In this document: positions 17,992 through 27,412 of the stretch, one piece after another
How the letters are laid out: each line of letters starts with the position of its first letter
Position numbering within the stretch: the first letter of the stretch is position 1
From: Streptomyces lincolnensis
Lineage (GTDB): Bacteria > Actinomycetota > Actinomycetes > Streptomycetales > Streptomycetaceae
Reading direction: 5' to 3'
Assembly (NCBI RefSeq): GCF_021173675.1
Contig: NZ_JAIHON010000013.1
Location: 1-64,000, forward strand
Length of the DNA: 64,000 bases
Notes under the pieces: generated by a model
The model's database searches: none
Seen by the model: the letters and a program-made list of their open reading frames with translations, nothing else
Told to the model about the DNA's origin: nothing
Translations under genes and position numbers: made by a program

Positions 17992-18935
17992 AGGGTCCTG
18001 CCTTCCAGTTGGGTTACTCCCGCGAGGCGCGGGTACGTAAGGCGGCCAACTACCGGGGGCCGCAGGGCCGGAGCGGTACGGACGGGGCCGTGAGCGACGT
18101 GGGCTCGGGCGCCGTCCGCTGCGGGGAAGGCGGTGGTGGGGCGGGCGAGCAGGAAGATTCCGCGGCTGGCGAGCGCTGCGCCGGTGAGGGCCAGGGCGGT
18201 GCCGGGGAGGCCGCCGTGGATGCGCTCGCCGAGGAGGGTGAGGCCGATGGCCGATGCGGCCAGAGGGCTGGCCAGGGTGAGGGTGGCGAGGGGAGCGCCG
18301 AGCACGCCGGTGTAGGCGGTCTGGGACAGCAGCAGACCGGCCACGGCCAGGGCGACGGCCGGGACAGCCACCAGCGAGGTCTGCCAGGTCAGCAGACAGT
18401 CGGTGTGCAGGACCGTCTGGGTGAGCGCCGAGCCGGTGCCGGAGGCGATCCCGGAGGCCGCCGCCAGGGCCAGGGTACGCCGGGTACCGGTGCGGACCGA
18501 GAGAGCGAGCGGGATGACGAGGGAGGCGGTGACCGCGACGGCCGGGGCGGCGGGGGTGGTGAGGACGCCCGTGGAATCCTCGCCGGTCGCGGTGAGCGGG
18601 AGCAGGGCGGCGAACCCGGCGAGGGTGAGCGCCATGCCGTGCCATTCGCCGCGGCTGACGCGGCGTCCAGCACCGCGGGCGGCGAGCGGCATGGCGGCTG
18701 TGACGGTTAGCGCGCCGAGGCACTGGACCAGGGTGAGCGGACCGTACTTCAGGGCGGCGACGTGTAGCGCCGCGCCCGTGGCATTGGCGGCGTTCGACGC
18801 CCACCAGGCGGGGCTGGCCAACAGGCGTCGCAGCCCATTCCCGTCGGTGGAGGCGACGCGGTGCTGCGTCGCGGCCGCGGCGGCGTAGGCGGCGATGGAG
18901 GCGAGCGCCAGTACCACGGCGACCATGATGTTCAT
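17988..18935 (-). CDS. EamA/DMT-family membrane transporter, paralogue 1
   Basis: A 315-residue protein with about ten hydrophobic helices, typical of drug/metabolite transporters with two EamA repeats. The motif ALKYGPLTLVQCLGALTV is shared almost exactly with the protein at 45710-46654, as is LLSQTAYTGVLGAPLATLTL, so the two are paralogues. The C-terminal 45 residues are not membrane-like. The ATG at 18935 follows the conserved promoter block by 82 bp. It overlaps the SGNH hydrolase by 4 bp. The transported compound is unknown. Confidence 0.85.
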   Translation of the reverse strand: MNIMVAVVLALASIAAYAAAAATQHRVASTDGNGLRRLLASPAWWASNAANATGAALHVAALKYGPLTLVQCLGALTVTAAMPLAARGAGRRVSRGEWHGMALTLAGFAALLPLTATGEDSTGVLTTPAAPAVAVTASLVIPLALSVRTGTRRTLALAAASGIASGTGSALTQTVLHTDCLLTWQTSLVAVPAVALAVAGLLLSQTAYTGVLGAPLATLTLASPLAASAIGLTLLGERIHGGLPGTALALTGAALASRGIFLLARPTTAFPAADGARAHVAHGPVRTAPALRPPVVGRLTYPRLAGVTQLEGRTL

Positions 18936-19261
18936 CGCGAGGGCTCCAGTCGGGGGCGTTGCGGCTGGCGAAGTCAGGCCTGCTCAGCGGGGCTTGCGGG
19001 GAGTCTTGCTGTGTCGTCCACGATTCCGTGGGCCGCCGGCCGGGACGAGGGAGCGCCCTCCCGAGGTGGGGGTGTAGCGGGCTACACCCCGCGCCTCCGG
19101 TCAAGTCCACGGGCCCGGCGGCCGGAGCAGGTGTAAAGCTCCCGCCGCCGGGCCCTGGATCGCGCCGCCTCTGTCCCCACGGGGGCGGCACGCCGGGCCG
19201 CCGCCGCTTCGGCGGCCCCGGTCGAGGGCGACCGCCCTCAGAGGTGGCCGAGCGGTTGCGG
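18936..19261 (-). other. Intergenic region holding promoter copy 2
   Basis: This 326-bp gap lies between the MMPL stop and the EamA start. Apart from the conserved block at 19018-19088 it is GC-rich sequence with short hairpins, one of which may terminate the MMPL transcript. I see no gene in it on either strand. Confidence 0.6.
19018..19088 (-). promoter_or_regulatory. Conserved 71-bp promoter block, copy 2
   Basis: Read on the minus strand: GGTGTAG-CCCG-CTACACC, then TCGGGAG, five bases, TCCCTCGT, seventeen bases, GGAATCGTGG. The spacing equals copies 1 and 3 exactly, while the intervening bases differ, as expected for functional conservation rather than recent duplication. It ends 82 bp before the EamA ATG and so drives the EamA-SGNH operon. 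Confidence 0.78.
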
Positions 19262-21496
19262 CTAGCGGATGGGGACGGGCTCTGCCAGCGGCCGGTCGTC
19301 CGGGCCGGCGGCGGGACCCGTCGGTGCGGGAACCTTGCGGCTGAGCTTCTCGCCCTCGACGTCGATGTCGGGCAGCAGCCGGTCAAGCCAGCGAGGCAGG
19401 TACCAGGCTTTGTCACCGAGGAGGGACAGGACGGCGGGGACGATCGCCATGCGGACGACGAAGGCGTCGAACAGGACCGCGATGGCCAGCCCGAACCCGA
19501 TCATCTTGATCATCGACTCGCCCGCCCCGATGAAACCGGAGAAGACGGCCATCATGATCAGCGCGGCGGCCACGACAACCCGGGCACTGTGCTTGAACCC
19601 GGAGACGATCGCTGTCTTGGCCGCGTCCCCGTGAACGTAGGACTCGCGTACCCGCGAGACCAGGAACACCTCGTAGTCCATGGCGAGACCGAAGACGATG
19701 CCCACCAGGAAGATCGGCATCATGCTCATGATCGGCCCGGTGGACTCCACGCCCAGCAGGTCCGCGCCGTGCCCCTGCTGGAAGACCAGCACCACCGAAC
19801 CCAGCGCCGCCAGCACGGACAGCAGGAACCCGAACGCGGCCTTCACCGGCACCAACAGAGACCGGAACACCACCAGCAGCAGGACGATGGCGAGTCCCAC
19901 CACGACCGCCAGATAGGGCATCAGCGAGGCCTGCACCTTCTCGGCGACGTCGATGTCCAGCGCAGTCTTGCCGGTGACCTCGAAGGAGGCGCCGGCCTTG
20001 GACTCGATGCCGGGGCGTTCGTCGCGGATGGTGCTGACGAGACCCTTGGTCTTCTCGTCCGTCGGTGCGGTGGACGGGACCGCGGAGAAGACTGCGGTAT
20101 CACCCGCGGAGTTGAAGCGGGCCAGCGAGACGGACACGACTCCCTCCGTGGCCCGGACGTCCTTCGCGATCGTTGCCACAGCCGCCTTCGGGTCCGCGGA
20201 GCCCTGGGCGTCCACAACGATCGTCAAGGGCCCGTTGAAGCCGGGACCGAAGCCCTCGGCCAGAGCGTCGTACGCGCGGCGCTCGGTGGTGGAGGTGGGC
20301 TTGGCCTCGTCGCCGGGCATGCCGAGTTGGAGGTCCAGGACGGGCGTGGCGACGGCACCCAGCCCCACGACGCCGAGCAGCAGAACCGGCAGCGGGTGGC
20401 GTACGACGATGCGCGCCCAGCGAGATCCGCCGTTGTCCTCCTTGCGCTGCTTCCTGCGGTAGCGCCGGGAGTTGCGGCGGGCGCCGCGCGAGAGAACGGC
20501 GTTCGGCCAGAAGCCGAGGACGGCCGGAACCAGTGTCAGGCACACCAGCACCGCGACCAGGACCGCGGCAGCGGCGGCGAGCCCCATCTTGGTGAGCAGC
20601 GGAATACCGACGACGGACAGGCCGGCCAGCGCAATGACGACCGTGAGGCCGGCGAAGACGACCGCCGAACCGGCCGTACCGGCGGCGAGACCTGCTGCCT
20701 CCCGCGGCGTGTGCCCCTTCGCGCGCTCCTCCCGATACCGGGAGAAGACGAACAGGGCGTAGTCGATGCCGCAGGCCAGACCGAGCATGGTGGCCAGCGT
20801 GCCGGTGCTCTCGGACAGGCCGAACGCCTCCGACACGGCCATGATCCCGGCCATGCTGAGGCCGACACCGAGGATCGCGGTCAGCAGCGGCAGCCCGGCG
20901 GCGGCCATCGACCCGAAGGTGATCAGCAGGACGAGGGCGGCCACCGCGATGCCGATCACCTCGGCCGCGCCGCCCGCCGCGGGCTGGGTGGCCAGCGCGT
21001 CGCCACCGACCTCGACGGTCAGGCCCGCGTCCCTGGCCCCGTCGATGGCCCGATCCAGGTGCTCCTTGCTCGCATCGGCCAGGTCGGCGGCGCCGGTCTT
21101 GAAGCTGACGGTCGCGTACGCCGTCCTACCGTCCGCGCTCACCGCCTTCGCCTGGAAGGGGTCAACGGCGTCGGCGACCTGGGAGCCGTCGGCAGCCTCG
21201 TCGACGAAATGCTCGATGGCCCTTCTGTTCTCGGTGGCCGTGACCTTCTCACCACTCGGTGCCACGAACACGATCCGGGCGCTCGCCGCGTCGGCCGCCG
21301 AGCCGGGGAAGCGCTGCTCCAGCAGGTCGAACGCCTTCTGCGACTCGATACCGGGCATGGTGAAGCCCTCGTCCGCAGCGGCGGGCGCCTTCGAGGCGGC
21401 GAAACCGGCGGCGCCCAGCACCGCCACCCACAACAAGGTGACGAACCAGCGCCACCGGAAGGACACACGGCCCAGGTGATGAAGGACAGTTGCCAT
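19262..21496 (-). CDS. MMPL/RND-family membrane transporter
   Basis: A 744-residue MMPL protein with the usual two halves, each one helix, a large extracytoplasmic loop, then five or six helices. Conserved segments are GLACGIDYALFVFSRYREE in the first half and GLAMDYEVFLVSRVRE in the second, both with the Asp-Tyr of the proton relay. Such proteins export lipids, lipopeptides or polyketides. The ATG at 21496 is chosen because GGAGG precedes it; a codon at 21514 is in frame but lies on that ribosome site. It is a single gene under promoter copy 3, in the presumed regulon of the adjacent two-component system. Confidence 0.92.
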   Translation of the reverse strand: MATVLHHLGRVSFRWRWFVTLLWVAVLGAAGFAASKAPAAADEGFTMPGIESQKAFDLLEQRFPGSAADAASARIVFVAPSGEKVTATENRRAIEHFVDEAADGSQVADAVDPFQAKAVSADGRTAYATVSFKTGAADLADASKEHLDRAIDGARDAGLTVEVGGDALATQPAAGGAAEVIGIAVAALVLLITFGSMAAAGLPLLTAILGVGLSMAGIMAVSEAFGLSESTGTLATMLGLACGIDYALFVFSRYREERAKGHTPREAAGLAAGTAGSAVVFAGLTVVIALAGLSVVGIPLLTKMGLAAAAAVLVAVLVCLTLVPAVLGFWPNAVLSRGARRNSRRYRRKQRKEDNGGSRWARIVVRHPLPVLLLGVVGLGAVATPVLDLQLGMPGDEAKPTSTTERRAYDALAEGFGPGFNGPLTIVVDAQGSADPKAAVATIAKDVRATEGVVSVSLARFNSAGDTAVFSAVPSTAPTDEKTKGLVSTIRDERPGIESKAGASFEVTGKTALDIDVAEKVQASLMPYLAVVVGLAIVLLLVVFRSLLVPVKAAFGFLLSVLAALGSVVLVFQQGHGADLLGVESTGPIMSMMPIFLVGIVFGLAMDYEVFLVSRVRESYVHGDAAKTAIVSGFKHSARVVVAAALIMMAVFSGFIGAGESMIKMIGFGLAIAVLFDAFVVRMAIVPAVLSLLGDKAWYLPRWLDRLLPDIDVEGEKLSRKVPAPTGPAAGPDDRPLAEPVPIR

Positions 21497-21879
21497 GGCG
21501 GGATACGCCTCCACATCAGCGGTTCAGGAACGGCGAGAAGTCGAAGAACCGCCTCTGTGGGGGATGCGCACCCAGTTCATAAGGGAGCTGGGAGGGGTCC
21601 TTCCGTCGCCCTCCACGATTCCGTCGGCGGCGTGTCGCCACGAGGGAGCCCGCTCCCGAACCGGGGGTGTAGCCCACTACACCTGCCGAGATGGACCCGG
21701 TTCACAACCGAGCCCGGGCATCCGGCCGTCCGGTCCTCACGACGATGCCGTTGCCAGTCGCTTACGACGATCTCGCCGCTGCGGGGCGTGGCGGGGAGTT
21801 CGCGTGAGTGTGTGCCGGGTAAACGGGCGGCCGCCGACGTGTGGGGAGAGCGCGTCGGCGGCCGTTGGAGCGAGGAGGA
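21497..21879 (-). other. Intergenic region holding promoter copy 3
   Basis: This 383-bp stretch between the NLP stop and the MMPL start contains the conserved block at 21613-21683. The rest, 21684-21879, shows no gene; it probably carries the end of the NLP transcript. Confidence 0.6.
21613..21683 (-). promoter_or_regulatory. Conserved 71-bp promoter block, copy 3
   Basis: Read on the minus strand: GGTGTAG-TGGG-CTACACC, TCGGGAG, five bases, TCCCTCGT, seventeen bases, GGAATCGTGG, with the same spacing as the other two copies. It ends 116 bp before the MMPL ATG at 21496. Confidence 0.78.
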
Positions 21880-22713
21880 TCAGGCGTTCGGGTCGAAGCT
21901 GATGCCAGACGGCTTGGCACGGCTGAGTTCGGTGTTGAAGCGGCCGTCCTTCAGCGGGAAGTTCGCGTCCCCCCACGTCTTGCTCTGCATGAGGGTCTGG
22001 AGGTTCGCCGTCCAGGTGTTGCTGCCGCCCGGATAGCTGTTCCAGCTGACCAGGCGCGGGAAGTCCCAGCCGCCGTCGCCCCAGGCCTCCGCGACCTCAC
22101 CCGACTTGGCGAAGCGGAAGGAGTGGGTGTCCCACACGTTGCCCCCCTTGTGGTAGACGACCTTGAGGCGGACCCCGTCCTTCTGCACGGAGCTCCAGCT
22201 TGAGGTCGTGTACTCGCCGTGCGCGGAGACGGACGCGTACTCGGGTGTGCTCGCGCCCTGCCGCACCCAGATGACGGCGGACTCCCAGTCGTGCCGGTGC
22301 GAAGTGGGGGTGCAGTCGCCGCAGCTCATGTCCTTCTCGAAGTACAGGCTGTAGACGATCCCGCACCAGCCGTTGTTGCACTTGACCCGGGAGTATGTCT
22401 GGGCCTTGCCGAGGTGTCCGGTCCGGCATTGGCCGGTGACGGACCCGCTGTCGTCGAGGCCGCCGTTGAACGTGCCGCTGCTGTCGATGGCGGTCGCCGG
22501 GAAGCAGCTGTTGCCATCGTAGTCGAAGACCGGCTGGAAGTTCTTCTGGAACGTGGTCGTGCTTTCGTTGAGGGGGTTCAGCACAGCGGCGTGTGCGCTG
22601 TTGGACATCGCGAAGGTCAGTGCGGTGGCGCTGCCCGCGACGAGCGCGGCCTTGCCGAGGCGGCCGAGACGCGACTTCAGGGATTTCGGCGACTTCTTCG
22701 GTGCGTGGGACAT
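21880..22713 (-). CDS. Secreted NPP1 / NLP (necrosis-inducing-like) protein
   Basis: A 277-residue secreted protein. The ATG at 22713 begins a basic region and hydrophobic helix ending NSAHA, a Sec signal peptide cleaved near residue 42. The mature part carries the NLP heptapeptide as SHRHDWE (about 138-144) where the classic form begins with Gly. Paired Cys occur before it (VKCNNGWCG, MSCGDC). NLPs of plant pathogens bind glycosylinositol phosphorylceramides and damage plant membranes, and many Streptomyces carry them. The changed first residue may matter for metal binding. The 297 bp upstream to the STAND gene hold no other gene. Confidence 0.88.
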   Translation of the reverse strand: MSHAPKKSPKSLKSRLGRLGKAALVAGSATALTFAMSNSAHAAVLNPLNESTTTFQKNFQPVFDYDGNSCFPATAIDSSGTFNGGLDDSGSVTGQCRTGHLGKAQTYSRVKCNNGWCGIVYSLYFEKDMSCGDCTPTSHRHDWESAVIWVRQGASTPEYASVSAHGEYTTSSWSSVQKDGVRLKVVYHKGGNVWDTHSFRFAKSGEVAEAWGDGGWDFPRLVSWNSYPGGSNTWTANLQTLMQSKTWGDANFPLKDGRFNTELSRAKPSGISFDPNA

Positions 22714-23010
22714 AAGCGGTTCTCCACTTGCTCTGCCTGGGGGAGTCCGGTGCTCCGGCTCCGCAGGAACAGACGCTGGCAGGCGAGGAGTTGATCGGCA
22801 GCTCCCTGATGCAGGGCAAACAACATGAGATCGATGACCCGCGTTGTTCGGTGGCACGTGCGGCTGCTGTCATCAACACCACACTTCACCTGCTTGGGGG
22901 TTTACTCCTGATCACGGCGGTCCGTATGTTGATCGCCGCCTGAACCGCCCATGGAACTGTCGAACCGTCATGTGTGCTCGGCAGCCCATGACTTAGAAGT
23001 GGGTGACCCC

Positions 23011-26000
23011 GTGGGACGTCCTGAAAGACCGCTGGACCCAAAGGCCGGGCCCGCGCAGCGCCTTGCCCACGAACTACGGGAGCTGCGCCGGGCCGCCGGA
23101 TCCCCCTCATACCGGGCGATGGCCCAGGAAGCCGGGTTCTCGCCGACGACCCTGTCCCAGGCGGCGGCCGGGGAACGGCTGGCCTCACTCGCCGTCCTCC
23201 AGGCGTACGTCAGGGCCTGCGGCGGCGACCCGGCGGAATGGGAGGTGCGCTGGAAGGAGGCCGAAGCGGCGGTCACCGCGGCCGTGGTGGACGACAGTGG
23301 GGACGACCTGCCACCGTACCGGGGCCTTGCCCGCTTCGAAGCCGACGACCACGCCCTGTTCTTCGGCCGCGACCGGCTGGCGGAGGAGCTGTGCGAGCTG
23401 GTCTCAGCCCATCGCTTCGCGGCCCTTTACGGCGCCTCAGGCAGCGGCAAGTCCTCCCTGCTGCGCGCCGGATTTCTCCCCCGCGTCCGCGGGGACATCG
23501 CACGGCGGGAATGCGGCACGCTGCTGCGGCTGCTCACCCCGGGGCCCAGACCCGCCGAGACGTACGGGCGTCTGCTGGCCAACGCCGACACCGAACACGA
23601 GACCTTGGTGGTCGTCGACCAGTTCGAGGAGGTGTTCACCCTCTGCCGGAACGCGGCGGAACGGGCCCGCTTCATCAACCTGCTGCTCACCGCTCGCGAT
23701 TCGGGCTCCCGGCTACGCGTCCTCATCGCCGTACGCGCCGACTTCCACGCACGCTGCGCCGAACACCCCGGCCTCGCCGACGTACTGCGCCACGCCGGAC
23801 TCGCCGTCGGCCCGATGACCGCCGACGAACTGCGCGAGGCGGTGGTACGCCCCGCGCAGGCCGCCGGCCTGCGGGTGGAACGGTCCCTGACCGCGACCCT
23901 CGTCGAGGACGTTCTCGACCAGCCCGGCGCCCTGCCCATGCTGTCGCACGCCCTGCTGGAGACCTGGCGGCGCCGCAAAGGCCACATGCTGACCACCGCC
24001 GCTTACAAAGCGGCCGGCGGCCTGACCGGCGCGATCGCGGCGAGCGCCGAGGAGGTGTACGGCAGTTTGTCCCCCGCCCAGGCAGTCGCCGCCAGGCAGC
24101 TGTTGCTGCGGCTGGTCGAGCCCGGCCGCGGCATCATCGACACCGGGCGCCCCCTCACCCACGCCGAACTCCGGGAATGCCGTCACCCCGACTTGCTCGT
24201 GGTCGTGGAACGACTCGCCCGTGCCCGGCTCCTGTCCGTCGACGAGGAGGGCGTACGCCTCGCCCACGAGTCACTGCTCGGCTGCTGGCCCCGGCTGCAC
24301 GGCTGGATCGACCAGGATCGCGAACGGCTGCACCACCACCGGCGGCTGACCGAGGCGGCCCACATATGGCTGGAGCACGACCGCGACCCCGATAGCGTCT
24401 ACAGGGGCAGCCGGCTGGCTCGTACGGAAGAGGTCTTCTCCGACCACCAGCGTGACCTCGCGCTCACCGAAACCGAACGCGCCTTCCTCACCGCCGCGTT
24501 CGAGGCCCGTGACGCCGAGCGCCGGGCCGCCGTCCGCTCCACTCGCCGTTCCCGCACCCTGGTCGGTGCGCTCTCGGCGGTCCTCGCGGTGGCCCTCGTC
24601 GCGGGTCTCGCCGCGTGGCGGGAGCACAACGACAACCGGCTCCAGCGGACCCAGAACACAGCCCGCCGCATCGCCGCCGTCGCCGACGGACTGCGCACCA
24701 CCGACCCCCGCGCGGCCCTCCTCCTTAGCGTCGCCGCCTGGCACATCGCCGCGCTCCCGGACACCCGCCGGGCCCTCCTCGGCTCCCTTGCCCAGCAGGA
24801 GACCGACGCATTCAGCGACCCCGCGTCCGGCCACCGCTCCCAACGCTTCCTTGCTGACTCTGGGCGCACCCTCCTCAGCGTCGACGACCACACCTGGCAG
24901 ACCTGGAACCTCGACACTCGCCGCGTCACGGCCTCCGGCCGCCTGCCCGAGGGGGAGGTACTGGCCGCAGGCCCGGACGCCCGTGTCCTGGCGATCTCGG
25001 AGGCGGACGGTGACGAGCACGTGCGGTTGTGGGACGTGCTGGCGAGCCGTTGGACGGGGGGCGGGTCGCTGGCGCCGGGCTGGGAAGGGATCGCTTTCGG
25101 CGCGAGCGGGCGTAGTTATGTGGTCGGCGAACCGGGCACGGATGGCGACGGTGGTTCGGGCTCAGACGTCGATGCGGACGTCGTACGCGTGCACGCCGTG
25201 TCGGATGGCGCCGTATTGTTTCAGACTCGGGGGGCGACCGCCGCGAACGTCACGCCCAGCGGCGACAACCGGCTGGTGGCCGTCTGCCCGACAGGAAAAG
25301 CGCCGCAGGTCCGGGAGATGGGCCAAGGGCGGTTACGGCACGGCGCGTGGGAACGGGCCCGGGAGGTTTGCGGTGCCGATTCGCGTGTGGTGTTCGGGGC
25401 CAAGGGACGGTTCGCTGTTGTCACCGGGGACCGGGTGCGTGTGTGGGATGTCCGTACCGGTGACCGGGTCGCCGAGGTCCGTGACCCGGGTGTGCGGCAT
25501 GCGTCGTTCAGCAGGGACGGGGCGTTCCTTGCGACGGCGGGGACGGGTGACGAGATCCGCGTCTGGCGCCTCTCGGCCCCGACAGCACCCGTCCTGCGGC
25601 ACCCCCTCAACAATCAGCACCTGCACGGCGGTCTCGCCTGGGACCCAGGCTCGCCCGTCCTGCGCTATCTGGAGGGCGGCACCGTCCACACCCTCGACCT
25701 GACGACGACCGTCACCGCCGCCTGGCGCGACCGCCCCGTGGACGGCGTGCAGCTCAGCCCGGACGGCCGCCTGTTCGCCACGGCCCAACGCACCACCAGC
25801 GGCTACGGCTTCGAGCTACGTGCCACGGCCACCGGACGCCTCGTCCGCGCCCTGCCGCCGGCACCGCTGCCGGTCGCCGTCGAAGGCCAGGACGACGGCG
25901 AAGCAGAGGAAGGCGATGCGGTGCAGGTCGGCGGCGATACGGAGGACGCCCGACAGAGGCGTGGCAGTGCGGACGAGCGTGGTGGCCGGGAGGGGATGCG

Positions 26001-26913
26001 GGTCGCGCCCGCAGACACGGCCCCACAGATGGCGTTCAGCCCCGACGGCGGCAGGTTCGTGTACGGCGTGACTACGCCCGGCAGACAGGCCGGGCCGCAG
26101 CGGTTCACCGTCTGGGACCTGGCCCACGATCGCGAACAGAGCAACCTGGACTTGGGGGCGACGCAGTCAGGCAGGGCTGTGACCGCGCTCGCCCTCACCC
26201 CCGACGGCCGCACCCTCATCACCACCCGCGCCTCAGCCGGCGGCGAACCGAGCAACGAGGTCTGGGACACCGCGACCCGCCGCCGGACGAGGGTCCTCAC
26301 CGGCCCGGACCTGGCCGGCGCGCGACTCGCGCTGAGCCCCCGTGCCGAACTGCTCGTCGGGGACAACTGGGTGGCCCGCAAGTCCACCGGCAGGAGCGCC
26401 GCCCTGGACCTGGTTCAGGGCGACCGCATCAGCGCGCTGGCGTTCAGTCCCGACGGCAGTCGCGTGGCGGCGGGAGACCGTACCGGACGGGTCGGCCTGT
26501 GGGACGGTGACCTGCGCCGCCGCGCCGGTGTCCTGCCCAACATCTTCCCAGCCCCGCTCGGCGACACCCCGGAAGCGGTGAGCGCCCTCGCCCTCAGCCC
26601 CGACGGCCACACTCTCGCCGTAGGCGGCGACGCGGGCACCGTCCAGCTCTGGGACACCGCCACCCAGCAGCCCCTGGGCGGCCCGCTCCTCACCCCCGGC
26701 GAGCGCATCGCGTCCCTCGCCTTCAGCCCCGACAACACCGCCCTCTATGTCGGCGGAAGCCACGTCCCTCTCCATCGCCATCCCATCGAGCCCACGCGCA
26801 GCATCACCCACGTCTGCGCCCGCGCCGGCTATGAAGACCTGACCAGGATGGAGTGGTCCGCATACGTGCCGGACGTGCCGTACAGGAGGGTGTGCGGCGA
26901 CTGGGGAGCGTAA
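23011..26913 (+). CDS. XRE-HTH / STAND NTPase / WD40 protein, membrane-anchored
   Basis: About 1300 residues. The GTG at 23011 starts VGRPERPLDPKAGPAQR, then an XRE-like HTH (about 15-80). The STAND NTPase has Walker A GASGSGKSSLLRAG (about 140) and a Walker B-like LVVVDQFEEVF. A hydrophobic segment near 515-535 (VGALSAVLAVALVAGLAAW) probably spans the membrane. Degenerate WD40 repeats follow to the end (FSPDG, LWD). A low-complexity acidic insert of about 50 residues interrupts the propeller near 960-1010. Such proteins in actinobacteria act as regulators or as sensors in defence. No effector enzyme is visible, so the role is open. Confidence 0.88.
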   Translation: MGRPERPLDPKAGPAQRLAHELRELRRAAGSPSYRAMAQEAGFSPTTLSQAAAGERLASLAVLQAYVRACGGDPAEWEVRWKEAEAAVTAAVVDDSGDDLPPYRGLARFEADDHALFFGRDRLAEELCELVSAHRFAALYGASGSGKSSLLRAGFLPRVRGDIARRECGTLLRLLTPGPRPAETYGRLLANADTEHETLVVVDQFEEVFTLCRNAAERARFINLLLTARDSGSRLRVLIAVRADFHARCAEHPGLADVLRHAGLAVGPMTADELREAVVRPAQAAGLRVERSLTATLVEDVLDQPGALPMLSHALLETWRRRKGHMLTTAAYKAAGGLTGAIAASAEEVYGSLSPAQAVAARQLLLRLVEPGRGIIDTGRPLTHAELRECRHPDLLVVVERLARARLLSVDEEGVRLAHESLLGCWPRLHGWIDQDRERLHHHRRLTEAAHIWLEHDRDPDSVYRGSRLARTEEVFSDHQRDLALTETERAFLTAAFEARDAERRAAVRSTRRSRTLVGALSAVLAVALVAGLAAWREHNDNRLQRTQNTARRIAAVADGLRTTDPRAALLLSVAAWHIAALPDTRRALLGSLAQQETDAFSDPASGHRSQRFLADSGRTLLSVDDHTWQTWNLDTRRVTASGRLPEGEVLAAGPDARVLAISEADGDEHVRLWDVLASRWTGGGSLAPGWEGIAFGASGRSYVVGEPGTDGDGGSGSDVDADVVRVHAVSDGAVLFQTRGATAANVTPSGDNRLVAVCPTGKAPQVREMGQGRLRHGAWERAREVCGADSRVVFGAKGRFAVVTGDRVRVWDVRTGDRVAEVRDPGVRHASFSRDGAFLATAGTGDEIRVWRLSAPTAPVLRHPLNNQHLHGGLAWDPGSPVLRYLEGGTVHTLDLTTTVTAAWRDRPVDGVQLSPDGRLFATAQRTTSGYGFELRATATGRLVRALPPAPLPVAVEGQDDGEAEEGDAVQVGGDTEDARQRRGSADERGGREGMRVAPADTAPQMAFSPDGGRFVYGVTTPGRQAGPQRFTVWDLAHDREQSNLDLGATQSGRAVTALALTPDGRTLITTRASAGGEPSNEVWDTATRRRTRVLTGPDLAGARLALSPRAELLVGDNWVARKSTGRSAALDLVQGDRISALAFSPDGSRVAAGDRTGRVGLWDGDLRRRAGVLPNIFPAPLGDTPEAVSALALSPDGHTLAVGGDAGTVQLWDTATQQPLGGPLLTPGERIASLAFSPDNTALYVGGSHVPLHRHPIEPTRSITHVCARAGYEDLTRMEWSAYVPDVPYRRVCGDWGA

Positions 26914-27075
26914 TCGGTTGTGATCAACAGGTGGACCGGAAACACGGATGTGCGCCACGAGGCCTGCTGGCAGGCTGATGGGCGCGGGGTGCTCAACTAC
27001 CAGCTGATCCCGCGTCCTGGCGAGCGCACGGCGCTGCCGGAGGAGCGATTCGAGCGCGGCTCTCGTGCGTCCCGG

Positions 27076-27387
27076 TCATGGCATGTCCAGCCGGGTCGAG
27101 GCTGGGTCGGGTGGGTAGCCCTTTGCGCGGAGCCAGGTGTCAAGGGCCAGGGCGACGATGTCGCCGTGGGGAATGTCCTGGTCGGCGTTGTAGCGGCGGA
27201 TGCGTCGCTGGAGCTCCAGGATGTCGGGGACGGCGTAGTTGAGCTGTCCGCGTTTGATGTGGCGGTTGCCGATGACCGCGAGAGTGTCGGGATGAGGAGT
27301 GAGCGGATCGCCGGTGGGCTCGGAGTGGGCTTCGAGTGCGTCTGCGATGTCGCGCAGGCGACGGGCGTGGTGGGTGAGGTCGGGCAC
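27076..27387 (-). CDS. Small RHH-like DNA-binding protein related to the ParA-linked protein
   Basis: A 103-residue protein. Its C-terminal half (VPDILELQRRIRRYNADQ, then HGDIVALALDTWLRAKG) matches in pattern the end of the protein at 27521-28354 (VPAALKLKKRIKRFALDN, MGDIVSVALDEWLTTRG). This looks like a short ribbon-helix-helix-type fold as in plasmid centromere-binding proteins. A 20-bp palindrome lies 26 bp before its start and could be its own operator or a centromere site. It is at the left edge of the plasmid-type module. Confidence 0.65.
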   Translation of the reverse strand: MPDLTHHARRLRDIADALEAHSEPTGDPLTPHPDTLAVIGNRHIKRGQLNYAVPDILELQRRIRRYNADQDIPHGDIVALALDTWLRAKGYPPDPASTRLDMP

Positions 27388-27412
27388 GAACGTTGCTCCG
27401 GTCGGTCCGGCT

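Noticed and set aside
18959..22036. Plus-strand open frame of about 1000 codons
   Set aside because: It is antisense to the MMPL gene, has no family motifs and reflects high third-position GC.
26920..27075. Short plus-strand frame after the STAND gene
   Set aside because: It begins plausibly but soon runs antisense through the small RHH-like gene; no motif or ribosome site supports it.
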